A stretch of 64,000 nt of DNA from Salvelinus alpinus (GCF_045679555.1 NC_092094.1:16983112-17047111); one strand, 5' to 3'; counted from the stretch's first letter, positions 48,641 to 61,384 are shown. Made by a program: numbers and translations. Notes: a model not told the origin generated them from the letters alone.

Positions 48641-48646
48641 AATAAA
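48641..48646 (+). terminator. Probable DNAJC24 poly(A) signal
   Basis: AATAAA lies about 200 nt after the stop, giving a short 3' UTR. The 40-bp satellite begins about 95 bp further on. Confidence 0.6.
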
Positions 48647-48740
48647 ATCATGGTGCAAAATTAAACTAACAACCAATCAAGTGAACTGTGTCATGATAAT
48701 GGGTGTGTGGGTCTCACATGCACGCACTTCATATAATGGG

Positions 48741-49938
48741 CTGTAATTTAACCGACCTTACAGAATGGTAAATCTAAGGGCTGTAATTTAACCGACCTTA
48801 CAGAATGGTAAATCTAAGGGCTGTAGTTTAACCGACCTTACAGAATGGTAAATCTAAGGGCTGTAGTTTAACAGACCTTACAGAATGGTAAATCTAAGGG
48901 CTCTAGTTTAACAGACCTTACACAATGGTAAATCTAAGGACTCTAGTTTAACAGACCTTACAGAATGGTAAATCTAAGGGCTGTAGTTTAACAGACCTTA
49001 CAGAATGGTAAATCTAAGGGCTCTAGTTTAACAGACCTTACACAATGGTAAATCTAAGGACTCTAGTTTAACAGACCTTACAGAATGGTAAATCTAAGGG
49101 CTGTAGTTTAACAGACCTTACAGAATGGTAAATCTAAGGGCTCTAGTTTAACAGACCTTACACAATGGTAAATCTAAGGACTCTAGTTTAACAGACCTTA
49201 CAGAATGGTAAATCTAAGGGCTGTAGTTTAACAGACCTTACAGAATGGTAAATCTAAGGGCTGTAGTTTAACAGACCTTACACAATGGTAAATCTAAGGG
49301 CTCTAGTTTAACAGACCTTACACAATGGTAAATCTAAGGGCTGTAGTTTAACAGACCTTACAGAATGGTAAATCTAAGGGCTGTAGTTTAACAGACCTTA
49401 CAGAATGGTAAATCTAAGGGCTGTAGTTTAACAGACCTTACAGAATGGTAAATCTAAGGGCTCTAGTTTAACAGACCTTACACAATGGTAAATCTAAGGG
49501 CTGTAGTTTAACAGACCTTACAGAATGGTAAATCTAAGGGCTGTAGTTTAACAGACCTTACACAATGGTAAATCTAAGGGCTGTAGTTTAACAGACCTTA
49601 CAGAATGGTAAATCTAAGGGCTCTAGTTTAACAGACCTTACACAATGGTAAATCTAAGGGCTGTAGTTTAACAGACCTTACAGAATGGTAAATCTAAGGG
49701 CTCTAGTTTAACAGACCTTACACAATGGTAAATCTAAGGGCTGTAGTTTAACAGACCTTACATAATGGTAAATCTAAGGGCTCTAGTTTAACAGACCTTA
49801 AACTACAGCCCTTAGATGTACCATTGTGTAAGGTCTGTTAAACTAGAGCCCTTAGATTTACCATTGTGTAACAGACCTTACAGAATGGTAAATCTAAGGG
49901 CTCTAGTTTAACAGAACTTACACAATGGTAAATCTAAG
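48741..49938 (+). repeat. 40-bp tandem array, about 30 units, with an inverted segment
   Basis: The unit is CTGTAGTTTAACAGACCTTA plus CAGAATGGTAAATCTAAGGG. Variants CTCTAG/CACAATGG and CTGTAG/CAGAATGG mark a 120-bp three-unit higher-order repeat at 48901-49260. About two units at 49799-49869 lie in reverse orientation. It starts about 95 bp past the DNAJC24 poly(A) signal. Confidence 0.95.
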
Positions 49939-49939
49939 C

Positions 49940-51335
49940 GCAGGTGGTAGCGCTATAGGTTCAGGGGTGTGTCAGAAATATCTTTGCTATTTTCATAGTC
50001 AAAATTATCAACGCACTTGCTGCCGTTGGTGCGAAAGGGCTGGGTTTTGAATAAACTGTAGAGCCTTGGCCCCTCACTGGCCAATCAGAACATGCTCCAT
50101 GGTGAAATATTTGGTTGCTTCAAGTTGTGTATTTAGGGTCTTATGTATTGCCTTGGAATCAACTCCAGTTACAATGTTAGTCCGTTTTATAGTTTGTTAA
50201 ATAATAAAAAAAAATGTATACCTATCTTTGCTAAATACATTAACTTGAACCCATTTACTGTGGCTTCAATAGCATTCACACTGGTTTAGGGGCTAGGCCT
50301 CCTGTAAATTGCATTATGGCTGAGCATGGACATGTCAAACATTGTCAATGAGCAAGATTCAATTCATTGTTGATAAGGCCTAGAAAGAGTGCGAATAATT
50401 TGAAGCAAGTTCTGAACAAAACAACTTGATTTCACTTACAGGCTCCATCATTTCTCCCTGTGGGCATATAATATTAAAACAACGTGGAGGGTTTTACGCA
50501 CATCCAAACTTTTAAAAGTAGCTGGACAAAATCCACTGTAAAGAGAGAGGGAGAATGTCCACTCACTGTTATACTGCTCCCATATAGGTCTATGTTTTCT
50601 GAACATAGTTGAAACCTTACAGATCAGATCGGGGGTTTTATGCAAAAGGGACCTGCATGGCTAAAATAATGTGGGCCTGCCTACAGTGCATCGATAAAAA
50701 GGGAATGTCAGCTCACTGTTTTACTCCTCTCAAACTTTAATAAAGCTTTGGTGATTTTAAGATTAATTTCCAATCGTTCTCAGGAGCCAAACCCTTTATA
50801 GACAGTCTTGACTACTTCGCGATTGCATTGGGCAGGACAAAATAAATAACTTAATTGAGAGGAGGGAAGGCTATGCTTGGTTTTTAACCAAATAAAACAA
50901 AATTGCGAAAAAAAACATTTCGTGTTTTTGTTCCTCAATACGATGTATACAGGCACCAAAAGCACATTAGGCTACTCTTGTTCCATGTTCATATGGGCAG
51001 TGTGCTTCACGGCTAGATGGGCTGTGTTTCCGCTGTCAAAATTCATGCCATAACCAACTGTGTTACTGCTCAAACCTGCTTTTGATTGGTCTTAACTATC
51101 GCTGTCAACGCTGCCTGAAATTAGCACTATGGATCATGTTTTTAAGGACACACCTAAAATATTTCCACCCCTCCCATCTGAGCGCAAGCGAGCTGATACA
51201 AGATAGGGAAATTGCCAAACATGCCGTTAGGCCTGAAAATGCTGGTGCGGCAGTTTTTACATGACGAAATTACAAACTATAATGCGTTTTAAACTTTTGA
51301 TGCCTTAACGCCAGCTGAAAATAGAGCCCTTAGTC
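49940..51335. repeat. Probable interspersed repeat between the two arrays
   Basis: Sequence from GCAGGTGGTAGCGCTATAGG to CAGCTGAAAATAGAG. It ends TAGAGCCCTTAG, the inverse of CTAAGGGCTCTA in the neighbouring 40-bp unit. So array and block may belong to one element with terminal inverted repeats (inference). No transposase. Confidence 0.35.
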
Positions 51336-51340
51336 TCTGG

Positions 51341-52594
51341 TAGACCCTGAAGTCCTATTGAGTAGACCCTGAAGTCCTATTGAGTAGACTCTGAAGTCCT
51401 ATTGAGTAGACCCTGAAGTCCTATTGAGTAGACCCTGAAGTCCTATTGAGTAGACCCTGAAGTCCTATTGAGTAGACCCTGAAGTCCTATTGAGTAGACC
51501 CTGAAGTCCTATTGAGTAGACCCTGAAGTCCTATTGAGTAGACCCTGAAGTCCTATTGAGTAGACCCTGAAGTCCTATTGAGTAGACCCTGAAGCCCTAT
51601 TGAGTAGACCCTGAAGTCCTATTGAGTAGACCCTGAAGTCCTATTGAGTAGACCCTGAAGTCCTATTGAGTAGACCCTGAAGTCCTATTGAGTAGACCCT
51701 GAAGTCCTATTGAGTAGACCCTGAAGTCCTATTGAGTAGACCCTGAAGTCCTATTGAGTAGACCCTGAAGTCCTATTGAGTAGACCCTGAAGCCCTATTG
51801 AGTAGACCCTGAAGTCCTATTGAGTAGACCCTGAAGTCCTATTGAGTAGACCCTGAAGTCCTATTGAGTAGACCCTGAAGTCCTATTGAGTAGACCCTGA
51901 AGTCCTATTGAGTAGACCATGAAGTCCTATTGAGTAGACCCTGAAGTCCTATTGAGTAGACCCTGAAGTCCTATTGAGTAGACCCTGAAGTCCTATTGAG
52001 TAGACCCTGAAGTCCTATTGAGTAGACCCTGAAGTCCTATTGAGTAGACCCTGAAGTCCTATTGAGAAGACCCTGAAATCCTATTGAGTAGACCCTGAAG
52101 TCCTATTGAGTAGACCCTGAAGTCCTATTGAGTAGACCCTGAAGTCCTATTGAGTAGACCCTGAAGTCCTATTGAGTAGACCCTGAAGCCCTATTGAGTA
52201 GACCCTGAAGTCCTATTGAGTAGACCCTGAAGTCCTATTGAGTAGACCCTGAAGTCCTATTGAGTAGACCCTGAAGTCCTATTGAGTAGACCCTGAAGTC
52301 CTATTGAGTAGACCATGAAGTCCTATTGAGTAGACCCTGAAGTCCTATTGAGTAGACCCTGAAGTCCTATTGAGTAGACCCTGAAGTCCTATTGAGTAGA
52401 CCCTGAAGTCCTATTGAGTAGACCCTGAAGTCCTATTGAGTAGACCCTGAAGTCCTATTGAGAAGACCCTGAAATCCTATTGAGTAGACCCTGAAGTCCT
52501 ATTGAGTAGACCCTGAAGTCCTATTGAGTAGACCCTGAAGTCCTATTGAGTAGACCCTGAAGTCCTATTGAGTAGACCCTGAAGTCCTATTGAG
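51341..52594 (+). repeat. 22-bp minisatellite, 57 units
   Basis: The unit TAGACCCTGAAGTCCTATTG plus AG fills 1254 bp exactly. Sparse variants (AGCCC, ACCATG, AGAAGACC...AAATCC) recur exactly 396 bp (18 units) apart. Confidence 0.97.
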
Positions 52595-52596
52595 TA

Positions 52597-53375
52597 AAAT
52601 AATCTGCACTTTGTTTGCACCCCCCTTCCATTGTGAAAAGCAAATGGCTCGGTAACTTGTTAGCTCTTAACTTTGTTTGCATGTAAATAAATTACTTTTT
52701 TCTAGACTCAATGCGGTTACAAACGGCCTCCACACTTCACTACGGAAGACCCCTCTAGTGAATGCCAACATTTCTGTCTTATTGTCCCTCAGCCCCCATG
52801 TTGGCAGATAGGAGAGGTTACAGCAATGGGACGGGGTCATGGGTTCATTATACTTCAAACAGAGTCATTAGGCTGTTCGCTAAAATCTATCCTTTTGTAG
52901 CAGAAACAGCTTGAGCGGGGCGAACCACGCTTTTCACCAATATCCCACAGTCTGAACCAGGGCTAGACCTGCCAGTGGGCCAGCAACAGTCCAAACCCTA
53001 ATCCACTGTGACATCAATTAGGAATAATCTCATCACTTTTAGAGATTGGGCTTGTCAAAGCTTTAATTAAGTTCTCTCGGTGTCTCCTATATAGTGCAGA
53101 CAAGATCAACAACACATCATGGTGTAGTGATGGACATTAGAATCCCAGAGGCGATTTGTGTGGATGTCACTTTTAACCTGGTGTGAACTTGGGTCTCTGT
53201 TTGGAGAAATCTTCTATATTAGTATACAGTTGGAAAATGTGTATGTTCAGCTCCGTATTGATTTAAATGACTTCCAATAGTAGTCGGAATGAACGATCAA
53301 TATGATGGCATTTTAAGCTTTGTTTTGTTGTGACTTAGAAATGTTGTAGATTCCGATGATTCTCTGTAAAGGTAC
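52597..53375. other. No gene recognised
   Basis: Unique-looking intergenic sequence. The minus-strand frame at 52667-52858 has no domain. Confidence 0.4.
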
Positions 53376-54322
53376 TACAGTGGGGTCTGAAATTATTGAC
53401 ACTTGATAAAGATGCAAAACTGACTGTATAAAATAAATAATTCAAATACTGAGCTATATTGTATGCTCCAAAAAATTGGGAAATCGTATTATTTTATACT
53501 AGCACTATTGCTCAGAGAGATTTCGTTTAGCAAGTAATACATTTTTTTCTCAAAGTTAGGGGTCAAAAATGATTGCCCCCCCCCCTGTTTTCAATACCTT
53601 TCAATGCCTCACCTTGCGAGGATGATGGCACTGAGCCTTTTTCTAAATGTTTCATGAGTTGGAGAACACAATGGGGGGGGGGGGATCTTGGACCATTCCT
53701 TCTTACAGCATCCTTCCAGATCCTTGATATCCTTCATCTGTGCTTATGGACTGTCCTCTTCAATTCAAACCACAGGTTTTCAATGGGTTTCAAGTCTGAG
53801 ATGGCCATTGCAAAATGTTGATTTGGTGGCCAATTAACCATTTCTTTGTGGATTGTGATATGTGCTGTTTTCTGCTCATGCATTCTCATTTTGATGCCAA
53901 ACCCACCACTGGTGTGTGTGGCCAAAGAGCTTGACGTTCATGTCATTCAACAAATGTAAAGCCTGGTGTTTGCTATAAGGCATTGGCACTTGGATTGAAA
54001 CCAGTGCTTTGGTCAAATGACATGAAAATGGAGCTCTTTGGCCATGCACACAAGTGGTGGGTTTGGTCTTGAAATGAGAAGACACAAGCTGAAAATAACC
54101 CCATACCTACTGTCAAATATGGTGGTAGCTCTGATGTTATGAGCTATTTTTCTTCCACTGGTCCTGGGTCCCTTGTTAAGGTCAACGGCATCATGAACTC
54201 TACCAAGTAACAGGACATTTTAGCCAAAAACCTGGTTGCCCCTAGCAGGAGGCTAAAATGTAGCCTGAAGTGGATCTTCCAGCAAGACAATAACTCCAAA
54301 ACACACGTCAAAATCCAAGTGT

Positions 54323-55930
54323 TATGAATCTTATATACGGGATACACATGGTATACACTGTCCAACGAAATGGTATACACTGTCCTTCTTGACAATGCAA
54401 GAACAACAAGAAATAATAAAATATAAAAATATGAACATCAAGTAAATGTCTCAGTAGAATATAATAAACATTTTAGCATAAGTATAATACAGGAAGACAA
54501 TTTATTGTCCAGTATTTACACATGTATGAGAGAATCGAGAAATGGGGGGCAAGTGTTTAAATTGTGCAGAATTAGCAATAGTAAATAAATGTCTGGTAGC
54601 AGATGTGCGTGTGTGAATGCATGTGTGAAGTTGCGGAGAGTCAGTGCAGGTGTTCAGTTCAAGTGTTCACCAGTCTGATGGCTTCTAGATAGACTTCATG
54701 CTTCGATACCGCCTGCCCGACGGTAAGGGAGAAAATAGCTTGTGGCTGGAGAGTGTGGGGCTCTTTATGATGCTGTGGGACTACCTCAGGCACTGTTTAA
54801 AGTAGATGTTCTGGATGGGTGGGAACACAGCCCCAGGGGATGTACTGGGCCATCTTCACCACCCACTGAAGGGCTTTGCGGGTGTGGACAGAGCACCAGG
54901 CCGTGTACCAGGCCGTGATGCAAATGGTCAGGACGCTCTCGATGGTGCAGTGGTATTATTGGAGAGGACCAATACCACCACTTCAGAGTGGTGGTGTTGT
55001 TGGTCCATGTCAAGTCATTGGTGATGTGGACGCAGAGGAACTTAAAACTGCTGACTCTACTGTAGTCCCGTTGATGTGGATTTGTGCGTGTTCCCTCCTC
55101 AGCTTCCTGAAGTCAACAATTAACTCTGTTTTTCTGACGCTGAGGGAGAGGTTTTTGTTCTGGCACCACAATGCCAGTTCACTTACTTCCTCCCTATAGG
55201 CTGACTCGTCATTGTTGGTTATCAGGCCTACAATGGAGTTGGTGTCATGCAAAGCCAGGCAGTCATGGGTGAACAGGGAGTACAGCAGAGGACTGAGAAC
55301 ACACCCAAAGAAGGGTGTAATTGCAGACCCCAATTAGGTCTGTTTTCTAATATCGGCGTTTCTTAAAGTCAAGTTACACCCATTGGTGCTCACCATTGGC
55401 CCATGGCCGTTTCTTTCGCGTCGGTGACAACAGTTGTTGACAACTGTAACTAAGCCTAACCCTAATTCCTTTCCTAACCTTAACCTCATTCTCTTAACCT
55501 GCCACAGTAATTCACCTAACCTGCCAAGTTAGTTATCCTAACCTGCTATGTAAACAAATCATCTGTTTCTGAGAAACCATCAGTCTCATAACAACGGAAC
55601 TGACCAGTGGCAGGTGTCAATGGGCGTTTCCTGATATCAAGGAACGCCCCAAATTGTGGTCTGCAATTAGACCACATTGCACCCCCCTGGGGGGCCCCTG
55701 TGTTAAGTCAGTGTGGAGGAGGTGTTGTTGCCAATCCTCACAGCCTGTGGTCTGCCCGTCAGGAAGTCCAGGATCCAGTTGCAGAGGATAGTGTCCAGGC
55801 CCAGGGCATTGAGCCTGGAGGGAACAATGGTGTTGAATGCTGAACTGTAGTCAATGAACAGCATTCTCACATAGGTGTTCCTCTTGTCCAGATGTGTTAA
55901 GGCTGTGTGAATAGCGATGGAAATGGGATC
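54323..55930 (-). mobile_element. Rex1-type LINE inserted in the Tc1 composite
   Basis: On the minus strand: an RT block at 55969-55703 ([40 protein letters not shown]), then [39 protein letters not shown] and a frame-broken C-terminus to about 54640, then an AT-rich 3' UTR. The active-site DD block is deleted (DTNSIVGLI). It is interrupted by a MITE at about 55313-55686. 5' truncated. Confidence 0.75.
55313..55686. mobile_element. MITE inside the LINE
   Basis: The inverted ends are TAATTGCAGACCCCAATT and AAATTGTGGTCTGCAATTA. The LINE reads ACTGAGAACACACCC before it and CTGGGGGGCCCCTGTG after it, contiguous in the family. Exact edges are uncertain by about 15 bp. The superfamily is not assigned. 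Confidence 0.65.
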
Positions 55931-56354
55931 TTCCACAAAGATTTGGTTAATTGGCCACCAAATCAACATTTTGCAATAGCCATCTCAGTCTCTGGATTTG
56001 AAACCCATTGAGAACCTGTGGTTTGAATTGAAAAGGGAAGTCCATAAGCACAGACAAAGAATATCAAGTCTCTGGAAAGATTATGCATGGAGGAATGGAC
56101 AAGATCCCTCCCAATGTGTTCTCCAACTCAAAACATTTGAGAAAAAGGCTGTGCCATTATCCTCGCAAGGTGAGGAATTGAAAACGGGGGTGTCAATAAT
56201 TTTAACCCCATCTTTTATTTTTTTAAAGTATATTACTTGTTAAACAAAATCTAATATAATTTCCCCATTTCTTGGAGCATATATTGGTCCGTATTTTTTA
56301 TTATTTCTTTGAGACAGTAATTTTGGTGTCAGTAATCTTGAACCTCACAGTATA

Positions 56355-58930
56355 TACTGTACGGGAAAAAAGTGGGACCGTACAATATTATAAGATCACT
56401 TGGCTCCTAAGAAAAATTCCAGACAAAAGTATGCGCCGCCTCCTACTCTTTCCGCTAGTTGTTGTCACGATATTGGAGGAGAAGGAGTCCTGTGGCGCTG
56501 GGTCTTTCTGTGTGAATGGCAGCCGTAACCTGAAACCCCTGTCAAGTGTGAACAGAACGAAGGAGAGACTTTCACAGATCTCCTTCCAAGTTCACAGGTA
56601 TCTTTGAAAAGAACGCCTGAAAGGGAGGCTCACACTCAAAGGGGGAGTGAGAGAAAGCCACTCTTTCTCCTAATCAACCTCAATGGATTTTCTTCTCTAG
56701 TTTTTCCTCTGGAACTCCGACTTAATCTCAGACGGACAAAGGAAGGACCCCCCCCCCCCCCGCCTCATCTAATTTATATCCCAACACACTGAGATCTGTA
56801 GTAGTGCTCTGCTATTATTACCACCAATGGAATTGCCGCTCCCAGAGACTTGGTGTTAGCTGGACAAAAGGTGGGCTTTACAGTACACTGCAGGTGTTAC
56901 TTAGTTTGAAAATCACATGCAGTAAAACAGTAGGATTTTTGAACGCTCATTAATGTTAGCTCAATATTAGAACCGCTTGTCTTCTAGCACAAATAAATTA
57001 TGAATAACTTTGGTCATTTCTTTAGTGGCCATTATTGTTGGACCACTGTTAGGAATGACCAGCAGATCATCTAAACGGAAAGTAAATTGTTTGGCAATAT
57101 GTACAATATTCCCTCCTTTCAGATAAGTGAAAGTCTTGTGTTGTGTTATCTAGTACCTCCTCAACATGGCTTAATGCAGACAAGGATACCAAGCTCTATG
57201 CAAACAACACTGCCTCAGAGAGAACGACCCTAGTAAACGCTCTGCTTGTTATTTGGAGTTTGTCTGAAGCATTGTGTTTGAGACTTGTTAGATGGCGAGA
57301 TTGACTGTGTGAGAGTGACGTATTGTCAGAACCTCAAACCACCATGCTGCTCCTCTTGTTTGCCATAGAGCTCAGTGGGCAACCCTCTTTACACAGAGCC
57401 CCTCTTAAATCAGAGGGTAAACAGAAGCCTTCCACAATGTGACATTGGCTCCATGCTTTAGCCTAGCTGCCAGGAGGGGACAGACAGAGAGAAGTCTACT
57501 GACTTTACCGCTAAATGAAGGCCACATCCAATACACAGATATAAAACCCACTGTTGGAACCATTGATTTCACTTCAGGTAGAGGAAAAATAATACTGTAC
57601 AATCTCTTTCAGAATGAGATTTTAATGACTAATCAGAATCGCTAAAGTTAAGTTGGTACTTGGTTTGGGTTGTTAAGTTGAATTACCGGAGCTGTATTGT
57701 AGTTAGATGGGTAAGGCCAGTCAGTATGTAATGAGACAGCTATAGTAGTCTTAAGACTGTCTCTTTGTTTATGTCTGAGCCTGTTTCAGAGCCAGAGGTT
57801 TACTGCCCATCCCATCAGCCTGTCAACTCAGCTGGCAATAACACTAACAGCCCTGAATGCAATTGCAGACCTGTGTGTGTCTGTGTGTTTTGAAAGGGAT
57901 AGACAAATGAGAACAAGATTAAAACATGACTGGTTTCTAGTTGAACAATAGATTTACAAAAGAACATGTATTAAGGACTCATTGCGCTGTTGGTTGTGTT
58001 CTGATGTAGGGTGTCTGATACACCTTTTCATATTATTTTAGTCTACTTACAGCCGCTGTGAGCAGAGTCTAATATTGTATTATTAGAAAATTATAATATA
58101 TAACAAGATCTTTCCATCATTTGGAGGACAGGAGTTTTAAAAGCAATTTCCTGGTTGAACTCCACTATGTACGCTTGGGCAGAGTGAGCGAAAGCCGTAT
58201 TGGTACGAGAAGCCAACTAACCCTTTGGGAATTGTAACATTGTGTGAGTACTGGTGAGGGTAGGAATACCTGGCTGAACTCCCATATGTACGCTGAGGCA
58301 GAGTGAGTGACAGCCATCTTGGTTAGAGAAGCCATTTAACCCTTGGGTTTTGCCTTCTACATGTCAAGACCTGCAGATGAACATAGCTGCAGCTTGTTAG
58401 TGACATGACAGCCCCACCCTGGCATCCCCAGCTGATCACTAACTGGTCTAGAAATGTTCATTATACCCTAGCTAACTTTACACCTCACTGTTACCACACT
58501 ACAATCCTGTAGCCCAGTAGACACAGTAGGATTTACTTCCTCCTACAATGTAACTGGCACTAGTACATCTTACATAAAAAGGTAACCTTCTATAAATTAC
58601 ATTTCATCCCAATGTGTAGGCTATATTACAACCTGTTCCTATAACACACTTACCTCTCCACCCAGTTTGGGTAGGAGGATGACGCCTCAGTGGCTTGTTA
58701 TTGTTGCAGGGTAATGAGTTCTGCATTTTTCTCCACATTGCTCCTGTTGATGGCATTAACTAAAGCAAGCAGAGCGGAAACCACCAGGAGCTTTATGAAT
58801 GACATCCTACAGATGGGAACGGATTAGGCCTTGCTCTCTTCGTTACAGCGCCAGGTGGCTTTTTCCTCCAGCAAAGGTGTTACACTTAATCCCATTACGT
58901 CGCTACTAAATCTCACAGACATCAAAATGA
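56355..58930. other. No gene recognised
   Basis: About 2.6 kb of mostly unique sequence with a poly-C run at 56748-56761. I looked for IMMP1L coding exons on the minus strand here and saw none. Confidence 0.4.
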
Positions 58931-58934
58931 TCAC

Positions 58935-59280
58935 CCCCCCCCTCCCCCTCCTCTCCCTGCGGTGTTGCCCCCCTCACAACCTCCCTCTCTCCTCCTCTCC
59001 CTGCCCTCCTATCCCCCTCACAATCTCCCTCTCTCCTCCTCCTCTCCTCTCCCTGCCCTCCTGCCCCCCTCTCCTCCTCTCCCTACCCTCCTGCCCCCCT
59101 CACAATCTCCGTCTCTCATCACTCCTCCTTCTCTCCCTGCCCTCCTGCCCCCCTCACAACCTCCCTCTCTCCTCCTTCTCTCCCTGCCCTCCTGTCCCAC
59201 TCACACCCTCCCCCTCTCCCTCTCTCCTCCTTCGTTCCCTGCCCTCCTGCCCCCCTCCCATCCTCCTGCTCACTTTCCAT
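58935..59280 (+). repeat. Pyrimidine-rich imperfect tandem repeats
   Basis: Units of about 35-45 bp built from CTCCCTCTCTCCTCCTCTCC and CCTGCCCCCCTCACAAC. Almost purely C/T on this strand. Open frames across it are compositional artefacts. Confidence 0.9.
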
Positions 59281-59284
59281 CCTT

Positions 59285-60200
59285 TCTCTTTCCAAGTGAC
59301 TGGAGGTGGCTTCACCTGAAAGGAGTCAAAATCTTCAGGCAGCTGCTGTTTTAGCCAGCGCGCCGACTCGCTGCGAATGCCAATCTTGATCTAATTTCAG
59401 CGCGCTGGTGGCCCCTTATTCCCCCGTCCAATAACGTGTCTGCTGGAAAAATCCCACTGCTACAAATCAAGTCTATAATCCTAGCAAGGGACCTCATGTC
59501 AATCTCGTTTTACAAACCCATGCTGCAGGTTTCCCCCTTTCTCTTTCTCTCTGTGTATTGCCGGTTGGCCTCTGGGGACAGTCCTTAAGTCCCACATCTC
59601 CTCAGAAGAATAGATCAGGGATCACAAAACATGACCCCCCAGAACCTTGATATCACAATATTGCGACCCTTGGGGCATAAAACATAGGTGAGGATTAGGA
59701 CTTTGCATAATAAGATTACACGCTGACTGGATGAAATCAAGGGAGGATCCATATGTGGCCGGCTGGCTCACTGTCACCTGCTGTAGGCTGAGGGATACTT
59801 GTCACAGAGGGGGGCAGGCAGCCTAGGAGCTGCTGGAAATCAAATGGGATTGTGTTCTGAATTAGCTGTCCATTCCCAGCCACTGGTGTCCCATACTCAC
59901 AGGGTCAGACTCCATCCCCCACAGCTGCATGTGTGTGGGTTTAGGTTGGCTCACGTGCAGTCCACTTACTCATAACCTACTGCCCACAACTACAGGTCGA
60001 TGTCAAGTCAGCTTCATGTATAACCCACTTTGAATTTGGTTTACCAATGAACAATTAAGGAAGCAAAATAGAGGTGATTACACTATGTATCACTGTTATC
60101 GTTTCTCAGTGTCTTTAGAATGTGACATTCAGTGTATTTGCCATTGTTGTAGTCTCTGTAAATATGTACAAAATGAATGCTTTATTGAATAAATAAGTAG
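59285..60200. other. No gene recognised
   Basis: Unique-looking sequence with no coding signal that I can support. Confidence 0.4.
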
Positions 60201-60202
60201 GT

Positions 60203-61235
60203 ACCACAAGTAGGACTTACTATGAGACGAACCTTTCTCCTCTGTGTACCAGTTCCTTTCTCCCTCACAGAAATGTGTATGACCGGACACCATCCACCCG
60301 CTGTCCCCCAAATGACCAACAGGGAATGAGCCTTGGCAAGCAGCTCATGGTGTTCCATTTGCACCACTTGCCTGAGAGTTTTTATCTTGTCCTGTGTGTC
60401 ATTCAGTGGTAGAACACCGTGAGCTGCCAAGGCTCATTCCCTGTTGGTCATTTGGGGGACAGCGGGTGGATGGTGTCCGGTGCTTATTGATCTGCTCAGG
60501 GAGGGGACGGGCAGGCCCATTTCCCACACCCTGGGGTGGATCAGGAAGCACGGTCAAACACCGTTCTGTGAGGGAGAAAGGAACTGATACAAAGAGAAAG
60601 ACGGTCAGACACCGTTCTGTGAGGGAGAAAGGAACTGATACAAAGAGAAAGACGGTCAGACACCGTTCTGTGAGGGAGAAAGGAACTGATACAAAGAGAA
60701 AGACGGTCAGACACCGTTCTGTGAGGGAGAAAGGAACTGATACAAAGAGAAAGACGGTCAGACACCGTTCTGTGAGGGAGAAAGGAACTGATACAAAGAG
60801 AAAGACGGTCAGACACCGTTCTGTGAGGGAGAAAGGAACTGATACAAAGAGAAAGACGGTCAGACACCGTTCTGTGAGGGAGAAAGGAACTGATACAAAG
60901 AGAAAGACGGTCAGACACCGTTCTGTGAGGGAGAAAGGAACTGATACAAAGAGAAAGACGGTCAGACACCGTTCTGTGAGGGAGAAAGGAACTGATACAA
61001 AGAGAAAGACGGTCAGACACCGTTCTGTGAGGGAGAAAGGAACTGATACAAAGAGAAAGACGGTCAGACACCGTTCTGTGAGGGAGAAAAGGAACTGATA
61101 CAAAGAGAAAGACGGTCAGACACCGTTCTGTGAGGGAGAAAGGAACTGATACAAAGAGAAAGACGGTCAGACACCGTTCTGTGAGGGAGAAAGGAACTGA
61201 TACAAAGAGAAAGGTTCGGCTCATAGTAGGTTCTA
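60203..61235. repeat. Inverted duplication with a minisatellite in one arm
   Basis: The inner arms 60282-60354 and 60411-60481 are near-perfect inverses (GGACACCATCCACCCGCTGT and so on). The outer parts also pair: GGTTCGKCTCATAGTA occurs at both edges. The left arm holds one inverted copy of the 51-bp unit and the right arm holds 13. Confidence 0.85.
60549..61211 (+). repeat. 51-bp minisatellite, 13 units
   Basis: The unit is GACGGTCAGACACCGTTCTG plus TGAGGGAGAAAGGAACTGAT and ACAAAGAGAAA. The copies are almost identical; one A insertion near 61089 is the only length change. The long frames in it (VRHRSVREKGTDTKRKT) arise from the period being divisible by 3. Confidence 0.96.
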
Positions 61236-61384
61236 CTGATTTCATCAGTTTGAGTCAAAACGGAACACAATATAATGGGTCAAATGGTTGACTTTGCTGA
61301 ACAGTTAGAGTCTTAGTTAGCATTCTAAAGGGCGAAGCGTGGTCTATTGTCAACAGGATACTCTTTTTATTGTATTTGTGTGTC

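Larger units (their letters stand above)
53378..56350. mobile_element. Composite Tc1-like element: two 3' halves head to head, split by a LINE
   Basis: Both outer ends are the same terminus (CAGTGGGGTCTGAAATTATT at left, its diverged inverse at right). The left half (to about 54000) carries the transposase C-terminus on the minus strand ([20 protein letters not shown]). The right half carries it on the plus strand (54000-54322 with SLKWIFQQDNNSKTHVK, then 55931-56200 with ENLWFELKREVHKHRQ). Neither has the N-terminal DNA-binding region. Confidence 0.75.

Noticed and set aside
55440-55540. Telomere-like repeats (CCTAACCCTAA)
   Set aside because: Only one or two imperfect units, inside a MITE.
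58831-59354. 162- and 130-aa Pro/Leu/Ser-rich ORFs
   Set aside because: Pyrimidine-rich tandem repeat, no domain, two frames open at once.
60394-61245. 234-aa ORFs on both strands
   Set aside because: Product of a 51-bp (17-codon) tandem repeat. Three overlapping frames are open and none has a domain.
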